A DNA stretch of 37,674 nt from Planctomycetia bacterium (GCA_016200205.1 JACQFF010000073.1:1-37674); one strand, 5' to 3'; shown: positions 17,129-28,104, counted from the stretch's first letter. Notes: generated by a model not told the origin, from the letters alone. Made by a program: numbers and translations.

Positions 17129-17692
17129 ATGATTGACTCGGCAATCTTCGGTGAGGCACTGAACGACAACTGGCCCACCTGGCTGGTGACGATCACGCTC
17201 GTGGTGGCCGCGATTATCGACGGCTACAAATTGAAGGTGCCCAACTGGATCACGTTCCCCATGATCGTCAGCGGCTGGGTTATCAGCACGATTTCGTTCG
17301 GCTGGCCAGGACTCGGTTGGAGCCTGGTGGGCACCGCGGTGGGTTTGGCCCTGCTGCTGCCGTTGTACGCCGTCGGCGGCATGGGAGCCGGCGACGTGAA
17401 ACTTCTGGCGGGTGTGGGTGCCTGGGTCGGCGGCACGATCACGTTGTATGCCTTTTGTGTCTCCGCGATTATCGGCGGCGTCATCGCCGTGGCGATGGTC
17501 CTGTACCGCCATGCGTGGCACAAGCACTATGCACAGTTTTGGACCATTTGGACGGAAATGGTTACGATTCGCGATCCCGAAAAGCTATCCGCCATCGCCG
17601 CCCAGCGGAAGAGCTCGATGCTCTTGCTGCCGTACGGCATCCCGATTGCGATCGGCACGATCGCTTACTTTGCCTACTCCGGCATGTTTTGA
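17129..17692 (+). CDS. cpaA: A24 family prepilin peptidase (TadV/CpaA)
   Basis: IIDGYKLKVPNWITFPMIVSGW ... GGMGAGDVKLLAGVGAWVG (GxGD motif). Confidence 0.9.
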   Translation: MIDSAIFGEALNDNWPTWLVTITLVVAAIIDGYKLKVPNWITFPMIVSGWVISTISFGWPGLGWSLVGTAVGLALLLPLYAVGGMGAGDVKLLAGVGAWVGGTITLYAFCVSAIIGGVIAVAMVLYRHAWHKHYAQFWTIWTEMVTIRDPEKLSAIAAQRKSSMLLLPYGIPIAIGTIAYFAYSGMF

Positions 17693-18150
17693 TAAATCGA
17701 TCACGTGACTTGCAAGGGCAGACGGTACACGGTTGGCATTCGAGCCAAAGGGGGCACTCGACAGGCAGGGGCTTTGAATCTGGAGACCGTTTGCCGGTTG
17801 TGCCGAATCTAGCGACAACGGCTCACGCGGTGGGCGAACTGCCGCTGCTCTGGCGTGCGTGAAATCGCGGCCGCGGCGGGCCGCAACTGGCAAACGTAGT
17901 CCCGGCAAGCTGATATACGAAGTCGTCAAGGCGCAAGTCGACGAGTTTTCGTCAACAGGGCAAACGGTGTCCCGCGACGCCGCTGGGCCTCGCGTCATTT
18001 CTAATCCTTTTTTATCAAGTTTGCTGGCTACGGACGCCAATCTTTCTACATGAATCCATAGGGATTGCCGACTTCGCCAAGCGCTAGAGCAAAACCGCGC
18101 ACGGCCGATGGCAAACCGAGCGTGACGGGCGATCATACGAGGAGAGGCTC

Positions 18151-19188
18151 ATGCGGTCTAAATCGATCCTACTTCTGGCGTTGGCCTTGGGCTGCGGCTT
18201 GGTGGCCTCGATTGGCATCAGTCAGATCATTGAAGGCCGCAACAAGGCGCCCAGCGCCGACAGCGACGTGCAACCGATTTTCGTGGCGATGACCGACATC
18301 AACGCCAACGAGGTGCTTTCGGCCCAAGTGATCAAACTCGAGGAATGGCCGAAGAAAATGGTTCCCGCGGGAGCCTTGACCAAACTGGAAAATGTCGAGG
18401 GCAAACGGGCGCGAACGAAGCTCTATCAGGGCGAACCCATTGTAGCCGCCAAGTTGCTCGGCGCCAACGAATCCGTGGGGGCCGCCAACCAAATTCCAGC
18501 GGGCTATCGCGTCGCGCACGTGAAAGTTGACGCCGTCACCGGCGGCAACAACTTGATCCTACCCGGCGACCGCGTTGACGTATTAGTGTTTCGCAACACG
18601 GGCGATATGAATGCCACGGCGGCCAAAATCGTATTGCAAGACATCAAAGTCTTTGCCGTGGATACGCATACTGAAACCGAGTTCACGCGCACCAAGGGCG
18701 ATCAGTCGGAACCGATGACCGCAAAGACCATCGCCCTGCTCGTCACCCCGCAGCAGTCCGTCATTTTGCACGCGGCCTCGGAGATTAGCGGATCGGTCCG
18801 GCTCGCGCTGCGTAACCCGGAGGATGAGAGCCACGCCAATATTCCGGGCGCAACGATCGGCGACATTTTTGGCCCCGACCAGTTCTCGAATCGAAGTGCC
18901 GAGCAGAGCTTTCAGAGGGATGCCAATCGCGGCCCAAAGAAAGACGTGCTTGTCCAACCGCCGGTTGCGGAGCGAATAGGCGCGCCTTGGAAAATGGTCG
19001 TGATGTACGGGAGCGAGTTGATGGAGGTCGAATTTCCCGCCGATGGCCGATTACCCAACAATCTGATCAAGAAGGATGCACTACGCCCCGCCAATTTGCC
19101 CGCGGCGCCAATCCCGGGATCGCAACTGACCCGTGAATCCGAGGAAGACGCTACGCCTCCGGAGAATGAGGAACCACAAAGCGAGTAG
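18151..19188 (+). CDS. cpaB: Flp pilus assembly protein CpaB/RcpC
   Basis: N-terminal TM, SAF-like segment, GYRVAHVKVDAVTGGNNLILPGDRVDVLV. Confidence 0.92.
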   Translation: MRSKSILLLALALGCGLVASIGISQIIEGRNKAPSADSDVQPIFVAMTDINANEVLSAQVIKLEEWPKKMVPAGALTKLENVEGKRARTKLYQGEPIVAAKLLGANESVGAANQIPAGYRVAHVKVDAVTGGNNLILPGDRVDVLVFRNTGDMNATAAKIVLQDIKVFAVDTHTETEFTRTKGDQSEPMTAKTIALLVTPQQSVILHAASEISGSVRLALRNPEDESHANIPGATIGDIFGPDQFSNRSAEQSFQRDANRGPKKDVLVQPPVAERIGAPWKMVVMYGSELMEVEFPADGRLPNNLIKKDALRPANLPAAPIPGSQLTRESEEDATPPENEEPQSE

Positions 19189-19308
19189 GACACACGATCC
19201 TGCCCGACAGCCGGAAATGTGACCAACTAAACGGAATTTGATCCTCGCGTGGAACGTCAAGGCGAAAAGCGCGGCGTTTGCGCGCAACGTGTCCATGGAA
19301 ATACAAGG

Positions 19309-21015
19309 ATGTCTAGGATGCTCCTAAATCGACGACTCAGGCAGCTTTTCGGCACCCCACTGGCCATCGCGCTTCTGGCGATCTGGATGAGTTGGCCCGC
19401 CCCGGCTCAAGCTGCTGATCCAGAGCCGGTCGTGCAAAAGATTCAAGCGGGCAACACGCGGTTGGAATTGACCGTTAACACCAGTCGCATCTTGACCCTG
19501 GATCAAAAAATCCCCAAAGTTCAAGTCGGCAATCCCGAGATGTTGGATTTTACGGCGCTCTCGGAAAGCCAGGTCCAGATCCACGGCAAGAAGGCCGGTA
19601 TCACGTCGGTCAATCTATGGGCCGAAGACGGCGAATTGCATACGGTCGACGTGGTGGTTGTGGGCGACGTGCGCGAGTTGGATCTGGTGCTTCGGCAACA
19701 GTTTCCCACGGCTACCGTCAAACTGTTCCCGACCACGGCCTCGACGCTGATCCTGTTCGGGTACGTGGATCGGCCGGACTACGTGAGCCGAATTACGGAC
19801 ATCGCCAAGGAATACTTTCCCAAAGTGCTCAACAACATGACCGTCGGCGGCTCGCAGCAAGTCGTCCTGCACGTCAAGGTTATGGAAGTCTCGCGCACCA
19901 AGCTGCGCAACCTCGGTTTTGATTTTATGAACTTCTCAGGCGCCGACTTTGTCGGCACTACGCCGGGGGGACTGATTACCAAAGCCAGCGCCACCACGAG
20001 CTTGTTCCGTGGGGGCGGCGATTTCACAACGGCGGGTCGTGAAACCTTTCAGCTCGGCCTCGTCAACAACCCCAGCGGTTTTGTGGGAATGCTCGAAGCA
20101 CTCAAGCAGGAAAACGTCCTGAAAGTATTGGCGGAGCCAAACATTGTCACCGTCAGTGGTCGGCCGGCCTATTTTCAAGTCGGTGGTCAGGTCCCGTACC
20201 CGCAGCCGACGGGTTTTGGAAACATTTCGGTCGCTTTTCGTCCTTTCGGAACCCAAGTCGACTTCGTGCCTATCGTGTTGGGCAACGGCAACGTTCGACT
20301 GGAAGTGAAACCCTCAGTGAGTGAAATCGATCCGACGCTCACCGTTCAGATTGCGGGTACCGCAGTGCCCGGTTTCCGTACGCGGGAAGTGGATACCGGC
20401 GTGGAGATGAAGTTCGGGCAGACCTTGGCCCTGGCCGGTTTGCTGCAACAAAGAACTCAATCCGTCCGTCAAGGGATTCCGTACGTGATGGATATCCCCT
20501 ATCTCGGCGCGGCGTTTCGGCGCAATAACAACCAGATCAACGAAGTGGAGTTGCTGATCATGGTCCGGCCCGAACTGGCCGAAGGCCTCGATCCCGATCA
20601 GGTGCCCCCCTGTGGCCCCGGCATGAACACGATGAGTCCCAACGACTGCGACTTCTACTGGAAAGGCCATATCGAAGTGCCGGTCAAACATCCCGGTTTG
20701 ATGGGCCCCTCACCTGGCGATCCGAACCAGGGCGAACCCGTCGAGCCGCCGGCGGCATCGCCCGCCGCCGAGGACATGCCCGCGGCGAAATCGCCCGATC
20801 GATCGGGCGGAACGGGCACCCTTAGCGACCGTCCGACATCCCGGACCTCCCCCGTGGCATTGGCGAGTCTCCCCCGATCGAATCCGCCGAGTTCGGCCAG
20901 CCCTGAGTCCTCCAATCCCTCCGACCCGCAGGCGCGCAAAACGCGGCCTCCAACAAAACCCAATTCTCCCCAGCCAGGGTTCATCGGACCCCGTGGTTAT
21001 GACGTAAAAGATTAA
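19309..21015 (+). CDS. cpaC: Type II/IV secretin CpaC/RcpA with long Pro/Ser-rich C-terminal tail
   Basis: KIPKVQVGNPEMLDFTALSESQVQIHGKKAGITSVNLW; VLAEPNIVTVSGRPAYFQVGGQVPYP; LAGLLQQRTQSVRQGIPYVMDIPYLGAAF. Confidence 0.95.
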   Translation: MSRMLLNRRLRQLFGTPLAIALLAIWMSWPAPAQAADPEPVVQKIQAGNTRLELTVNTSRILTLDQKIPKVQVGNPEMLDFTALSESQVQIHGKKAGITSVNLWAEDGELHTVDVVVVGDVRELDLVLRQQFPTATVKLFPTTASTLILFGYVDRPDYVSRITDIAKEYFPKVLNNMTVGGSQQVVLHVKVMEVSRTKLRNLGFDFMNFSGADFVGTTPGGLITKASATTSLFRGGGDFTTAGRETFQLGLVNNPSGFVGMLEALKQENVLKVLAEPNIVTVSGRPAYFQVGGQVPYPQPTGFGNISVAFRPFGTQVDFVPIVLGNGNVRLEVKPSVSEIDPTLTVQIAGTAVPGFRTREVDTGVEMKFGQTLALAGLLQQRTQSVRQGIPYVMDIPYLGAAFRRNNNQINEVELLIMVRPELAEGLDPDQVPPCGPGMNTMSPNDCDFYWKGHIEVPVKHPGLMGPSPGDPNQGEPVEPPAASPAAEDMPAAKSPDRSGGTGTLSDRPTSRTSPVALASLPRSNPPSSASPESSNPSDPQARKTRPPTKPNSPQPGFIGPRGYDVKD

Positions 21016-21179
21016 GGAACTTCACCAAAGCCGAACCGGAAAGGGGGCTGCCCCCGGCGGTTTTGTCGGAGTTTTCAAAAGCCGCCGAGCGGTCTCGGCG
21101 CGCAAACGGAACGTGGGGATTTGCAAGGCCGGCGATTCGGGACCTTGCGTTAGGATTTCGCACGCGGTGAATACACATC

Positions 21180-22409
21180 ATGAGTAATGTGCTCCGATTG
21201 GCTATTGTGGATCCGGTCGACGCGTCGCGCGATTCGCTGAAGTCGACGCTGCTGGGCATGGAGATGGTTTGGCTCGAGGCCGAGTGCTCGCGGTATGAGT
21301 TCTTTGCCGACGTCGTGGCTCAAACGCACCCTGATATCGGGATTGTGGCGCTCAATCACAATCCGGAAAAAGCGCTTCAACTAGTCACCCAACTGCACGA
21401 TGCCTCGCCGGAGTGCAGCATCGTGGTGATCAGCTCCTCGACGGATGGAAATCTGATCTTGCGCGCCATGCGGGCGGGCGTCAAAGAGTTTCTGCCGCAG
21501 CCGGTGCGGATCGAAGATCTCGTGGCCGCGCTGGAGCGCATCGGCAGCCAACGCTTCGGTCGCGGCGACCATAAGAACCCCGGTTGCAATGTGATTGCCG
21601 TGGCAGGCGCCACGGGCGGCGTCGGCAGCACGAGTCTGGCAGTCAATCTGGGCTGCGTCTTGGCGGCCGATCCGCAGAACACGGTGGCGCTGGTCGACAT
21701 CGATCTGTGTTTAGGCGATGCCGACGTGTTTCTGGACACGATTCCGGATTACACGCTGCTGGACGTCGCTCAAAACGTGACCCGGCTCGATTTCGCCCTT
21801 TTGAAACGCTCGCTTACCAAGCACGCCTCGGGACTCTACCTGTTACCCAGGCCCGTTCAGTTGGAAGACATGGCCCTGATTACGCCCGACGATTTGCGGC
21901 GGGTGGTTGGGCTGCTCAAGGCCACGTTCACCCACCTGATCATCGACATGTCGAAGAGTTTTAGCGCGATCGACATGGTGGCCGTGGAGATGGCGAACCA
22001 CATTCTGCTGGTTACGCAATTGGATTTGCCCTGCCTGCGCAATATCGTCCGGCTGATGATGTCCTTTGGACAGATGGAGGCCATCAAGGACAAGGTCAAA
22101 GTCGTGGTGAACCGCGTGGGCTTGGATAACCACATTGGCTTGAAAAAAGCCCAGGAAACGATCGGCTGCGAGATCTTCTGGCAGCTTCCCAACGATTATC
22201 GCGTGATGGTCGAGGTTCGCAATAACGGTGTGCCGTTGATCGAACAGGCTCCCAAAGCGGCCATTACGCAATCGATCATTGGGCTGGCCGCGGCCCTCTG
22301 CGGAAACGGACAGTCGCCGGCTGAAACCAGCGACTCGACGCCTAAGGGCGCGGTAGGCCGGTGGCTGAACATCTGGCCAAGCAGGGCCCGCAACGGCGGC
22401 GCCAAATAG
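21180..22409 (+). CDS. cpaE: Pilus assembly ATPase CpaE/TadZ
   Basis: Receiver-like N-terminus, then VIAVAGATGGVGSTSLAVNLGCVLA (deviant Walker A) and VALVDIDLCLGDADVFLD. Confidence 0.93.
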   Translation: MSNVLRLAIVDPVDASRDSLKSTLLGMEMVWLEAECSRYEFFADVVAQTHPDIGIVALNHNPEKALQLVTQLHDASPECSIVVISSSTDGNLILRAMRAGVKEFLPQPVRIEDLVAALERIGSQRFGRGDHKNPGCNVIAVAGATGGVGSTSLAVNLGCVLAADPQNTVALVDIDLCLGDADVFLDTIPDYTLLDVAQNVTRLDFALLKRSLTKHASGLYLLPRPVQLEDMALITPDDLRRVVGLLKATFTHLIIDMSKSFSAIDMVAVEMANHILLVTQLDLPCLRNIVRLMMSFGQMEAIKDKVKVVVNRVGLDNHIGLKKAQETIGCEIFWQLPNDYRVMVEVRNNGVPLIEQAPKAAITQSIIGLAAALCGNGQSPAETSDSTPKGAVGRWLNIWPSRARNGGAK

Positions 22410-22711
22410 CGGCCATCGATGGGTGGACGCCCGCCGTGCCGTGTCGGGGCGCTTTAATCCCCACGACCCGCAACCTCGGCACACATCGTCCGGCCAACCG
22501 CCGTGAGAAGGGCCGTTTTCTTCCGTCTGGCTTGCCAGGCAGTCTGAGCGAAGTGCGAGCTATATTTCGTTCAGGCAATGCCGTCGGGTTTGTGCTGCAC
22601 TACTTGACTACTTTTCAAGCCGCGACCGCAAGCGAGCCTGCGTCCCTGCTTTAGCCGGCAGGAACACGCGAAGCACACCGAACGCACGCCACTGGCCCAG
22701 ATCCCCAACTT

Positions 22712-24052
22712 TTGCCCGTTATGTCAGGACCGACCATGAAGAGTCCCACGCTACGACCTACGGAAGAATCGAAGGGCGTCGAGTTCGAGAATCTGAAGCG
22801 GCGCATTCATGGGAAGCTCGTCGACAAACTCGATTTGACGCGAGTCGGCGAGTTGGAAGGCGATGTGTTGCGCCGAGAGATTCGGCTCGTTGTGGAACAT
22901 CTCTGCGACACCGAAGACACGCTCTTGAATCGCACGGAACGCGAACGGCTTGTCGAGGAGGTGTTGGACGAGACATTTGGGCTTGGCCCCCTCGAATTTC
23001 TGCTCAAGGATCCGACGATCAGCGATATTTTGATCAACGGACCGAAGAACGTTTACGTGGAACGTAGGGGAAAAATGGAAAAGACCACGGTCGCATTCCG
23101 CGACAACAACCACTTGATGCAAATCATCGATCGCATCGTTTCCAAAGTCGGGCGGCGCGTGGACGAAGTCTGCCCGATGGTCGATGCCCGCTTGCAGGAT
23201 GGGTCGCGCGTCAACGCGATCATTCCGCCCCTGGCGCTCGACGGCGCGTGTGTTTCGATTCGCCGTTTCGGCGCCAACCCGCTGAAACTCGAGGATTTGC
23301 TGAACTACAAGGCGTTCACGCCCGAAATGGTGATGTTGCTGGAAGGCTCCATCAAGGCGCGATTGAACATCGTCATCGCCGGAGGAACGGGCTCGGGCAA
23401 AACGACCCTGCTGAACACCCTGTCGAGTTTCATTTCCAATTCGGACCGTATTGTCACGATCGAGGACGCGGCCGAATTGCAGTTGCAGCAAGACCACGTA
23501 GTCCGGCTGGAAACGCGCCCGCCGAATATCGAAGGCAAAGGAGCGATTACGGCCACCGACCTGGTGCGCAATGCGTTGCGTATGCGGCCCGAGCGGATCA
23601 TCATCGGCGAGTGCCGCGGAGCGGAAACCCTGGACATGTTGCAGGCCATGAACACCGGTCACGAAGGATCGTTGACCACGATTCATGCCAACACGCCTCG
23701 CGACGCCATCGCGCGTATGGAAACCATGATCACGATGGCCGGGTTCGAATTGCCTTTGAAGGCGCTGCGACAACAGGTGGCAAGCGCCGTGGACCTGATT
23801 GTGCAAACCAATCGTCTGCAGGGCGGACCCCGCAAGATCACGCACATCACCGAAGTCCTTGGAATGGAACAAGACACCATCGTGATGCAGGACATCTACC
23901 ATTACATCAAGGAGGGCATCGATGAAAACGGGCGCGCCTTTGGCCGGTTCGAATCCACGGGCGTGCGGCCGAATTTCATGGAACGCCTGGAAGCGGCCGG
24001 TGTGCGGTTGCCTTCGAGCGCCTTCAGGCAGCGCGTCATGTTAGAGGATTAA
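22712..24052 (+). CDS. cpaF: Secretion ATPase CpaF/TadA
   Basis: [72 protein letters not shown]. Confidence 0.97.
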   Translation: MPVMSGPTMKSPTLRPTEESKGVEFENLKRRIHGKLVDKLDLTRVGELEGDVLRREIRLVVEHLCDTEDTLLNRTERERLVEEVLDETFGLGPLEFLLKDPTISDILINGPKNVYVERRGKMEKTTVAFRDNNHLMQIIDRIVSKVGRRVDEVCPMVDARLQDGSRVNAIIPPLALDGACVSIRRFGANPLKLEDLLNYKAFTPEMVMLLEGSIKARLNIVIAGGTGSGKTTLLNTLSSFISNSDRIVTIEDAAELQLQQDHVVRLETRPPNIEGKGAITATDLVRNALRMRPERIIIGECRGAETLDMLQAMNTGHEGSLTTIHANTPRDAIARMETMITMAGFELPLKALRQQVASAVDLIVQTNRLQGGPRKITHITEVLGMEQDTIVMQDIYHYIKEGIDENGRAFGRFESTGVRPNFMERLEAAGVRLPSSAFRQRVMLED

Positions 24053-24103
24053 TCCCGCAACACGCTCGGTTTTTCGAAGAACTCACCCTGTCGTGGTTAT
24101 GCT

Positions 24104-25072
24104 ATGAGCCCTTTGATCATTTACATTGTCGTGTTTTCCGGAGTCGCCGCGTTGGTCGGCGGCGTCGGCTTTTTCTTGAAGGCCTCGACCGAAACGGGCG
24201 TCGAAGACCGTCTGGCGATGCTGACCGGCTCCAGCACCGGCAAACAAGCCAAAGAGGCTCTGCTTAAAGGCAGCGTGTTGGCCCAACCCCTGGAAAGCAG
24301 CCAGCATCTGATCTGGGAATACCTGTCCCATTTGGGCAACTTGAACCTGCTGTTCGAACAGGCCGACACGTCGATTACCGCGCCGCAGTTTTTCGGCATT
24401 TCCGCGATCATGGCGATCGTCGGAATGTTCATTCCGGTCTTCGCAGGAATGCATCCCGGCCTGGTGCTGCCAATGGGGATCTCGTTGGCGGTTCTGCCCT
24501 GGCTATGGCTCTTGCTGCGCAGACGCAAGCGCTTTCGGCAATTTGCCAGACAGCTTCCCGAGGCGCTGGAATTGGTGTCGCGGGCCCTGCGGGCAGGCCA
24601 CAGCCTGGCATCGGGCTTCAACCTGGTCTCGGAGGAAATGCACGAACCCATCAGCAAGGAGTTCCAGCGCGTTTTCGAGGAGAACAATCTCGGCATCCCG
24701 CTCGACACGGCGCTCGATAACATGACCAATCGAATTCCTAATTTGGACTTGCGATTCTTTGCCACCGCGATCATCTTGCAGCGTCAGACCGGTGGCGACC
24801 TGGCGGAAATCCTCGACAAAATCGGTTATATCGTTCGCGAACGCTTCAAGATCTGGGGACAGGTCCAAGCCCTTACCGGCGAAGGACGGCTCTCCGGCAT
24901 CGTGCTGCTGGCTTTGCCTCCGGCGCTGTTCGCCGCTGTTTACCGCATGAATCCCGAGTACGAGACGCCGCTGTTCACCGATCCTCTTGGCCGAAAGATG
25001 CTGGCTGTCGGAATCGTCATGCAACTCCTCGGCGCGATCGTCGTTAAGAAAATCATCAACATCAAGGTCTAG
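24104..25072 (+). CDS. tadB: Type II secretion system F family protein, TadB
   Basis: FARQLPEALELVSRALRAGHSLASGFNLVSEEM; C-terminal TMs. Confidence 0.92.
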   Translation: MSPLIIYIVVFSGVAALVGGVGFFLKASTETGVEDRLAMLTGSSTGKQAKEALLKGSVLAQPLESSQHLIWEYLSHLGNLNLLFEQADTSITAPQFFGISAIMAIVGMFIPVFAGMHPGLVLPMGISLAVLPWLWLLLRRRKRFRQFARQLPEALELVSRALRAGHSLASGFNLVSEEMHEPISKEFQRVFEENNLGIPLDTALDNMTNRIPNLDLRFFATAIILQRQTGGDLAEILDKIGYIVRERFKIWGQVQALTGEGRLSGIVLLALPPALFAAVYRMNPEYETPLFTDPLGRKMLAVGIVMQLLGAIVVKKIINIKV

Positions 25073-25076
25073 CTCT

Positions 25077-26057
25077 ATGTTGTTTTTGAGTGCCGCGATC
25101 TCGTTTTCCGATCTCGTCCCGTTTGCCGTCTTCGGCCTGTTCGCCGCGGGAGCGTGGCTGCTTTTGGAAATGTTGGCTTCGCGCAATCCGCGCGCTCAAG
25201 AACGACTCGAAGAGTTGCGCTATCCGACCGCTCGCCGCCGCAACCAGGAATCGGCCGCGCCGGTCAAGAAGTCAGCCACCATGACCAAGGTGTTGTCCAA
25301 GGCCACGCCCATGGCCAGGCCGCTGCAACCGAAGTCCGTCGAGGATGTGGGCAAGTTGAAGGGCCGGCTGTCGCAAGGTGGATTTCGTAGCGAAGGATCG
25401 GTGGGTATCTTCCTGGGCCTGAAATTCATTGGGCTTCTCATCGGATTGGCTTCCAGCGGCGGAACTGCCTTGTTGACGTCCAGCTTCAGCCAATCCGCGT
25501 TGATTTATGCCGTGCTGGTTAGCGCAGGCTTTTTCTACTTGCCCGACGCGGTCGTTTGGCTGATCGCCCGGCGTCGCAAGGAGGCTATCTTCCTGAGCCT
25601 GCCGGACGTGCTCGACTTGCTCGTCGTGTGCGTGGAGGCCGGCTTGGGTTTGGACCAGGCCATGCGCAAAGTCAGCGAGGAAATGAAAAAGTCGTGTCGA
25701 GTTGTGGCCGAAGAGTTCGCGCTGTGCAACTTCCAGTTGCAGATGGGCCGCGCGCGAACCGAGGTTCTTCAAGACCTGGGCGCGCGCACTGGCGTCGATG
25801 ACTTGCGAAGTCTGGCGGCCATCTTGATCCAAGCCGACAGGTTCGGTTCGAGTATCGCGCAAGCGCTACGGGTCCAGAGCGATTCGATGCGCACGCGCCG
25901 CCGCCAATTGGCCGAGGAAAAAGCAGCCAAAACCTCGGTTAAGCTGATTTTCCCGTTGGTCATTTTCATCTTTCCGGCCGTCTTCGTCGTTCTGGTCGGA
26001 CCCGCTGCCATTACCATCGTCAATGAGATGTTCCCGATGATGGCCGGTGGTAAGTAG
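25077..26057 (+). CDS. tadC: Type II secretion system F family protein, TadC
   Basis: SLPDVLDLLVVCVEAGLGLDQAMRKVSEEM; AEEKAAKTSVKLIFPLVIFIFPAVFVVLVGPA. Confidence 0.92.
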   Translation: MLFLSAAISFSDLVPFAVFGLFAAGAWLLLEMLASRNPRAQERLEELRYPTARRRNQESAAPVKKSATMTKVLSKATPMARPLQPKSVEDVGKLKGRLSQGGFRSEGSVGIFLGLKFIGLLIGLASSGGTALLTSSFSQSALIYAVLVSAGFFYLPDAVVWLIARRRKEAIFLSLPDVLDLLVVCVEAGLGLDQAMRKVSEEMKKSCRVVAEEFALCNFQLQMGRARTEVLQDLGARTGVDDLRSLAAILIQADRFGSSIAQALRVQSDSMRTRRRQLAEEKAAKTSVKLIFPLVIFIFPAVFVVLVGPAAITIVNEMFPMMAGGK

Positions 26058-26200
26058 GGTAGATTCGGAAAACCTGGAGGATTTGGTTCCTTCGTGTCAC
26101 AGTTCCGAACCGGCTCTGTCGATAGACACAGCAGAGGCGGCGTCCCGTGGGCTTTCCCACCTGCGCGCTTCACTTAACGCCACTCCATGGGAGGGAGTCG

Positions 26201-26785
26201 ATGTTTCGCTGCGGTCCTGCGATTCTGTTTTTTTGGACAATGCTGATTTCGGCAGCCCCGGCCGAAGCGCAGTGGATGACCAACTTCTGGGACGGCGTGC
26301 ATCGCCAATACCGACGCAACAGCGACTGGCCCGAGCCGTTTCTGCGGCCAGACCGGGAATCGGTGACGCTGCCGTTCGGCTTGATGGTGGCCAACGGTTG
26401 GCGACGGCAGAACCTCCTGTCGGATTACCATTTTCAAGACGACAACCTGCAACTGAATCAGGGTGGCGAGCTCAAACTGCGATTTATTTTGACGCAAATG
26501 CCGCCCCAACGGCGGACCGTCTTTGTGCAACGCGGCCCAAGCCCGGACGTGACTGCCACGCGGATCGAAATAGTGCAACGGGCCGCCGGCAGAATGCTCC
26601 CGCCGGATGCGTTTCCCGAGATCGTCGAATCCGATCTGCCCAACGACGGTTGGCCGGCTGAAGAAGTCGATTCCGTCACGAAACGGTTCAATAGCAGCCG
26701 CCCGCAGCCGCGTGTCATTAGCTCCTCGGGCGGCGGAAGCAACAGTGGAAGCGGCGGTGGAAGCAGTAGCGGTGGTTCGAGGTAG
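26201..26785 (+). CDS. Secreted hypothetical protein with Gly/Ser-rich C-terminal tail
   Basis: MFRCGPAILFFWTMLISAAPAEAQ signal peptide; tail SSGGGSNSGSGGGSSSGGSR; lies between tadC and the TPR gene. Confidence 0.75.
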   Translation: MFRCGPAILFFWTMLISAAPAEAQWMTNFWDGVHRQYRRNSDWPEPFLRPDRESVTLPFGLMVANGWRRQNLLSDYHFQDDNLQLNQGGELKLRFILTQMPPQRRTVFVQRGPSPDVTATRIEIVQRAAGRMLPPDAFPEIVESDLPNDGWPAEEVDSVTKRFNSSRPQPRVISSSGGGSNSGSGGGSSSGGSR

Positions 26786-26934
26786 TCCCCGCGCTTGTGA
26801 GCAGGGCACCAGAACGCGCTCGGCATCGTGTTTTGAACTACAAATTCAGCGTGAGGCCGGACGGCGCCAAACAAAGGCATCGTGACCGGTCGGAGTCCAA
26901 AACCATCCGAGATCGATTGAAGCGAGGACTTTCC

Positions 26935-28038
26935 GTGAGCAGCAGGCTCTTGTTTTCATTGGCCTTCGCCGCTTCCCTGTCGACGCTTTCCGGAGGGTGT
27001 GCATCGCCGACGTCGGTTCGATCCGCGACCGCTGGGCCTTCTCTATTGGAAAAGATGACCGCCAGCGTCAAAGATGGATCCAAAAGCCTCTCTGCCATGC
27101 TCTCCCCGAAGCCGGCCTGGACCCGTGTCGAGCCCGCCGAACCGGCGCACGACAAAGTCGGTCCCAACGTGTTTGTGGCAGCGGCGCAAATAAGCGAGCA
27201 GTCCGGCAATGCGGAAGCGGCCGAAGCACAATATCAAAAAGCGCTTGAAATCGACCCCAATCATTTGGGCGCGCTGCTCGGCTATGCCCGCCTGGAAGAC
27301 CGTCAGAATAATTTCGACTCGGCCGCGAAACTCTACCAGAAGGCGATGAAACGCCACCCCAAGGAAGGTTCGGTTCATAACGATTTGGGGCTCTGCTATC
27401 ACCGCCGCGGAATGCTCCCCGAGGCGGCGCTTTCCTTGCAGCAGGCCGTCGACTTACAGCCCAAGAAAAAACTGTATCGCGACAACCTGGCCACGGTGCT
27501 TGTTGAGCAGGATAAGACGCCCGAAGCGCTCAAGCAATTGATCGTGGCACACGGCGAGGCGGTAGGCAATTACAACCTGGCTTATCTTCTGGTGCAACGT
27601 CATAAGAATGCGGCCGCACTCGAGTACTTTCGCAAGGCCGCCGAAAAGGATCCGTCGCTCACGGCCGCTCAGCAGTGGGTCGCGACACTGTCATCGCCGG
27701 CGGGGAAAAATGGTTCGTTCGGAAACGGTTCGGGGCTGGCAGCCGGCCGAGGGCCCTCGCCGCTGCCGCCCGTGGCGACCAGCAACAGTGCGGCCTTTGT
27801 GGCCGCTCGCGTCGCGTCGGATCCGAACGGAACGGCGCGGTTTGCGAAGGCCGGCGGCATCGGCAACATCGCGGAAGATTCGAGCCAGCGCGTCCGGCCT
27901 CAATTTCCGACGCGCGGAGTGCAATTCCCGCAGGTCCGTCGGCCGGATGAGTCCGCCGCCGACGCGCCTGCGCCATTGCCCCAGTCGCCCATCGACGCCG
28001 CGCCCGGTGTTGGCCGCTTGCCCGCCGTGACACGGTAG
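26935..28038 (+). CDS. TPR-repeat lipoprotein (TadD-like)
   Basis: SSRLLFSLAFAASLSTLSGGCASPTS lipobox; TPR units (AEAQYQKALEIDPNHLGALLGYARLE, AAKLYQKAMKRHPKEGSVHNDLGLCY). Confidence 0.85.
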   Translation: MSSRLLFSLAFAASLSTLSGGCASPTSVRSATAGPSLLEKMTASVKDGSKSLSAMLSPKPAWTRVEPAEPAHDKVGPNVFVAAAQISEQSGNAEAAEAQYQKALEIDPNHLGALLGYARLEDRQNNFDSAAKLYQKAMKRHPKEGSVHNDLGLCYHRRGMLPEAALSLQQAVDLQPKKKLYRDNLATVLVEQDKTPEALKQLIVAHGEAVGNYNLAYLLVQRHKNAAALEYFRKAAEKDPSLTAAQQWVATLSSPAGKNGSFGNGSGLAAGRGPSPLPPVATSNSAAFVAARVASDPNGTARFAKAGGIGNIAEDSSQRVRPQFPTRGVQFPQVRRPDESAADAPAPLPQSPIDAAPGVGRLPAVTR

Positions 28039-28104
28039 CGCGGTGTCGATCTTCGTGCGGCGCCCGCGGCCCGGCTGTCGAAGCGAGCGACCCCGGGAGG
28101 CAAA

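Noticed and set aside
17700-18150. Possible second riboswitch or small gene between cpaA and cpaB
   Set aside because: Contains fragments like ggcaaacg but lacks the GGGACGCAAA partner and convincing pairing; the 17859-18053 ORF shows no coding features.
20792-20809. Perfect 18-bp palindrome CGCCCGATCGATCGGGCG
   Set aside because: Falls inside the Pro/Ser-rich coding tail of cpaC in high-GC DNA; no supporting regulatory context.
22751-23902. 383-aa minus-strand ORF opposite cpaF
   Set aside because: Antisense shadow ORF of a clearly coding ATPase gene; no recognisable domain.
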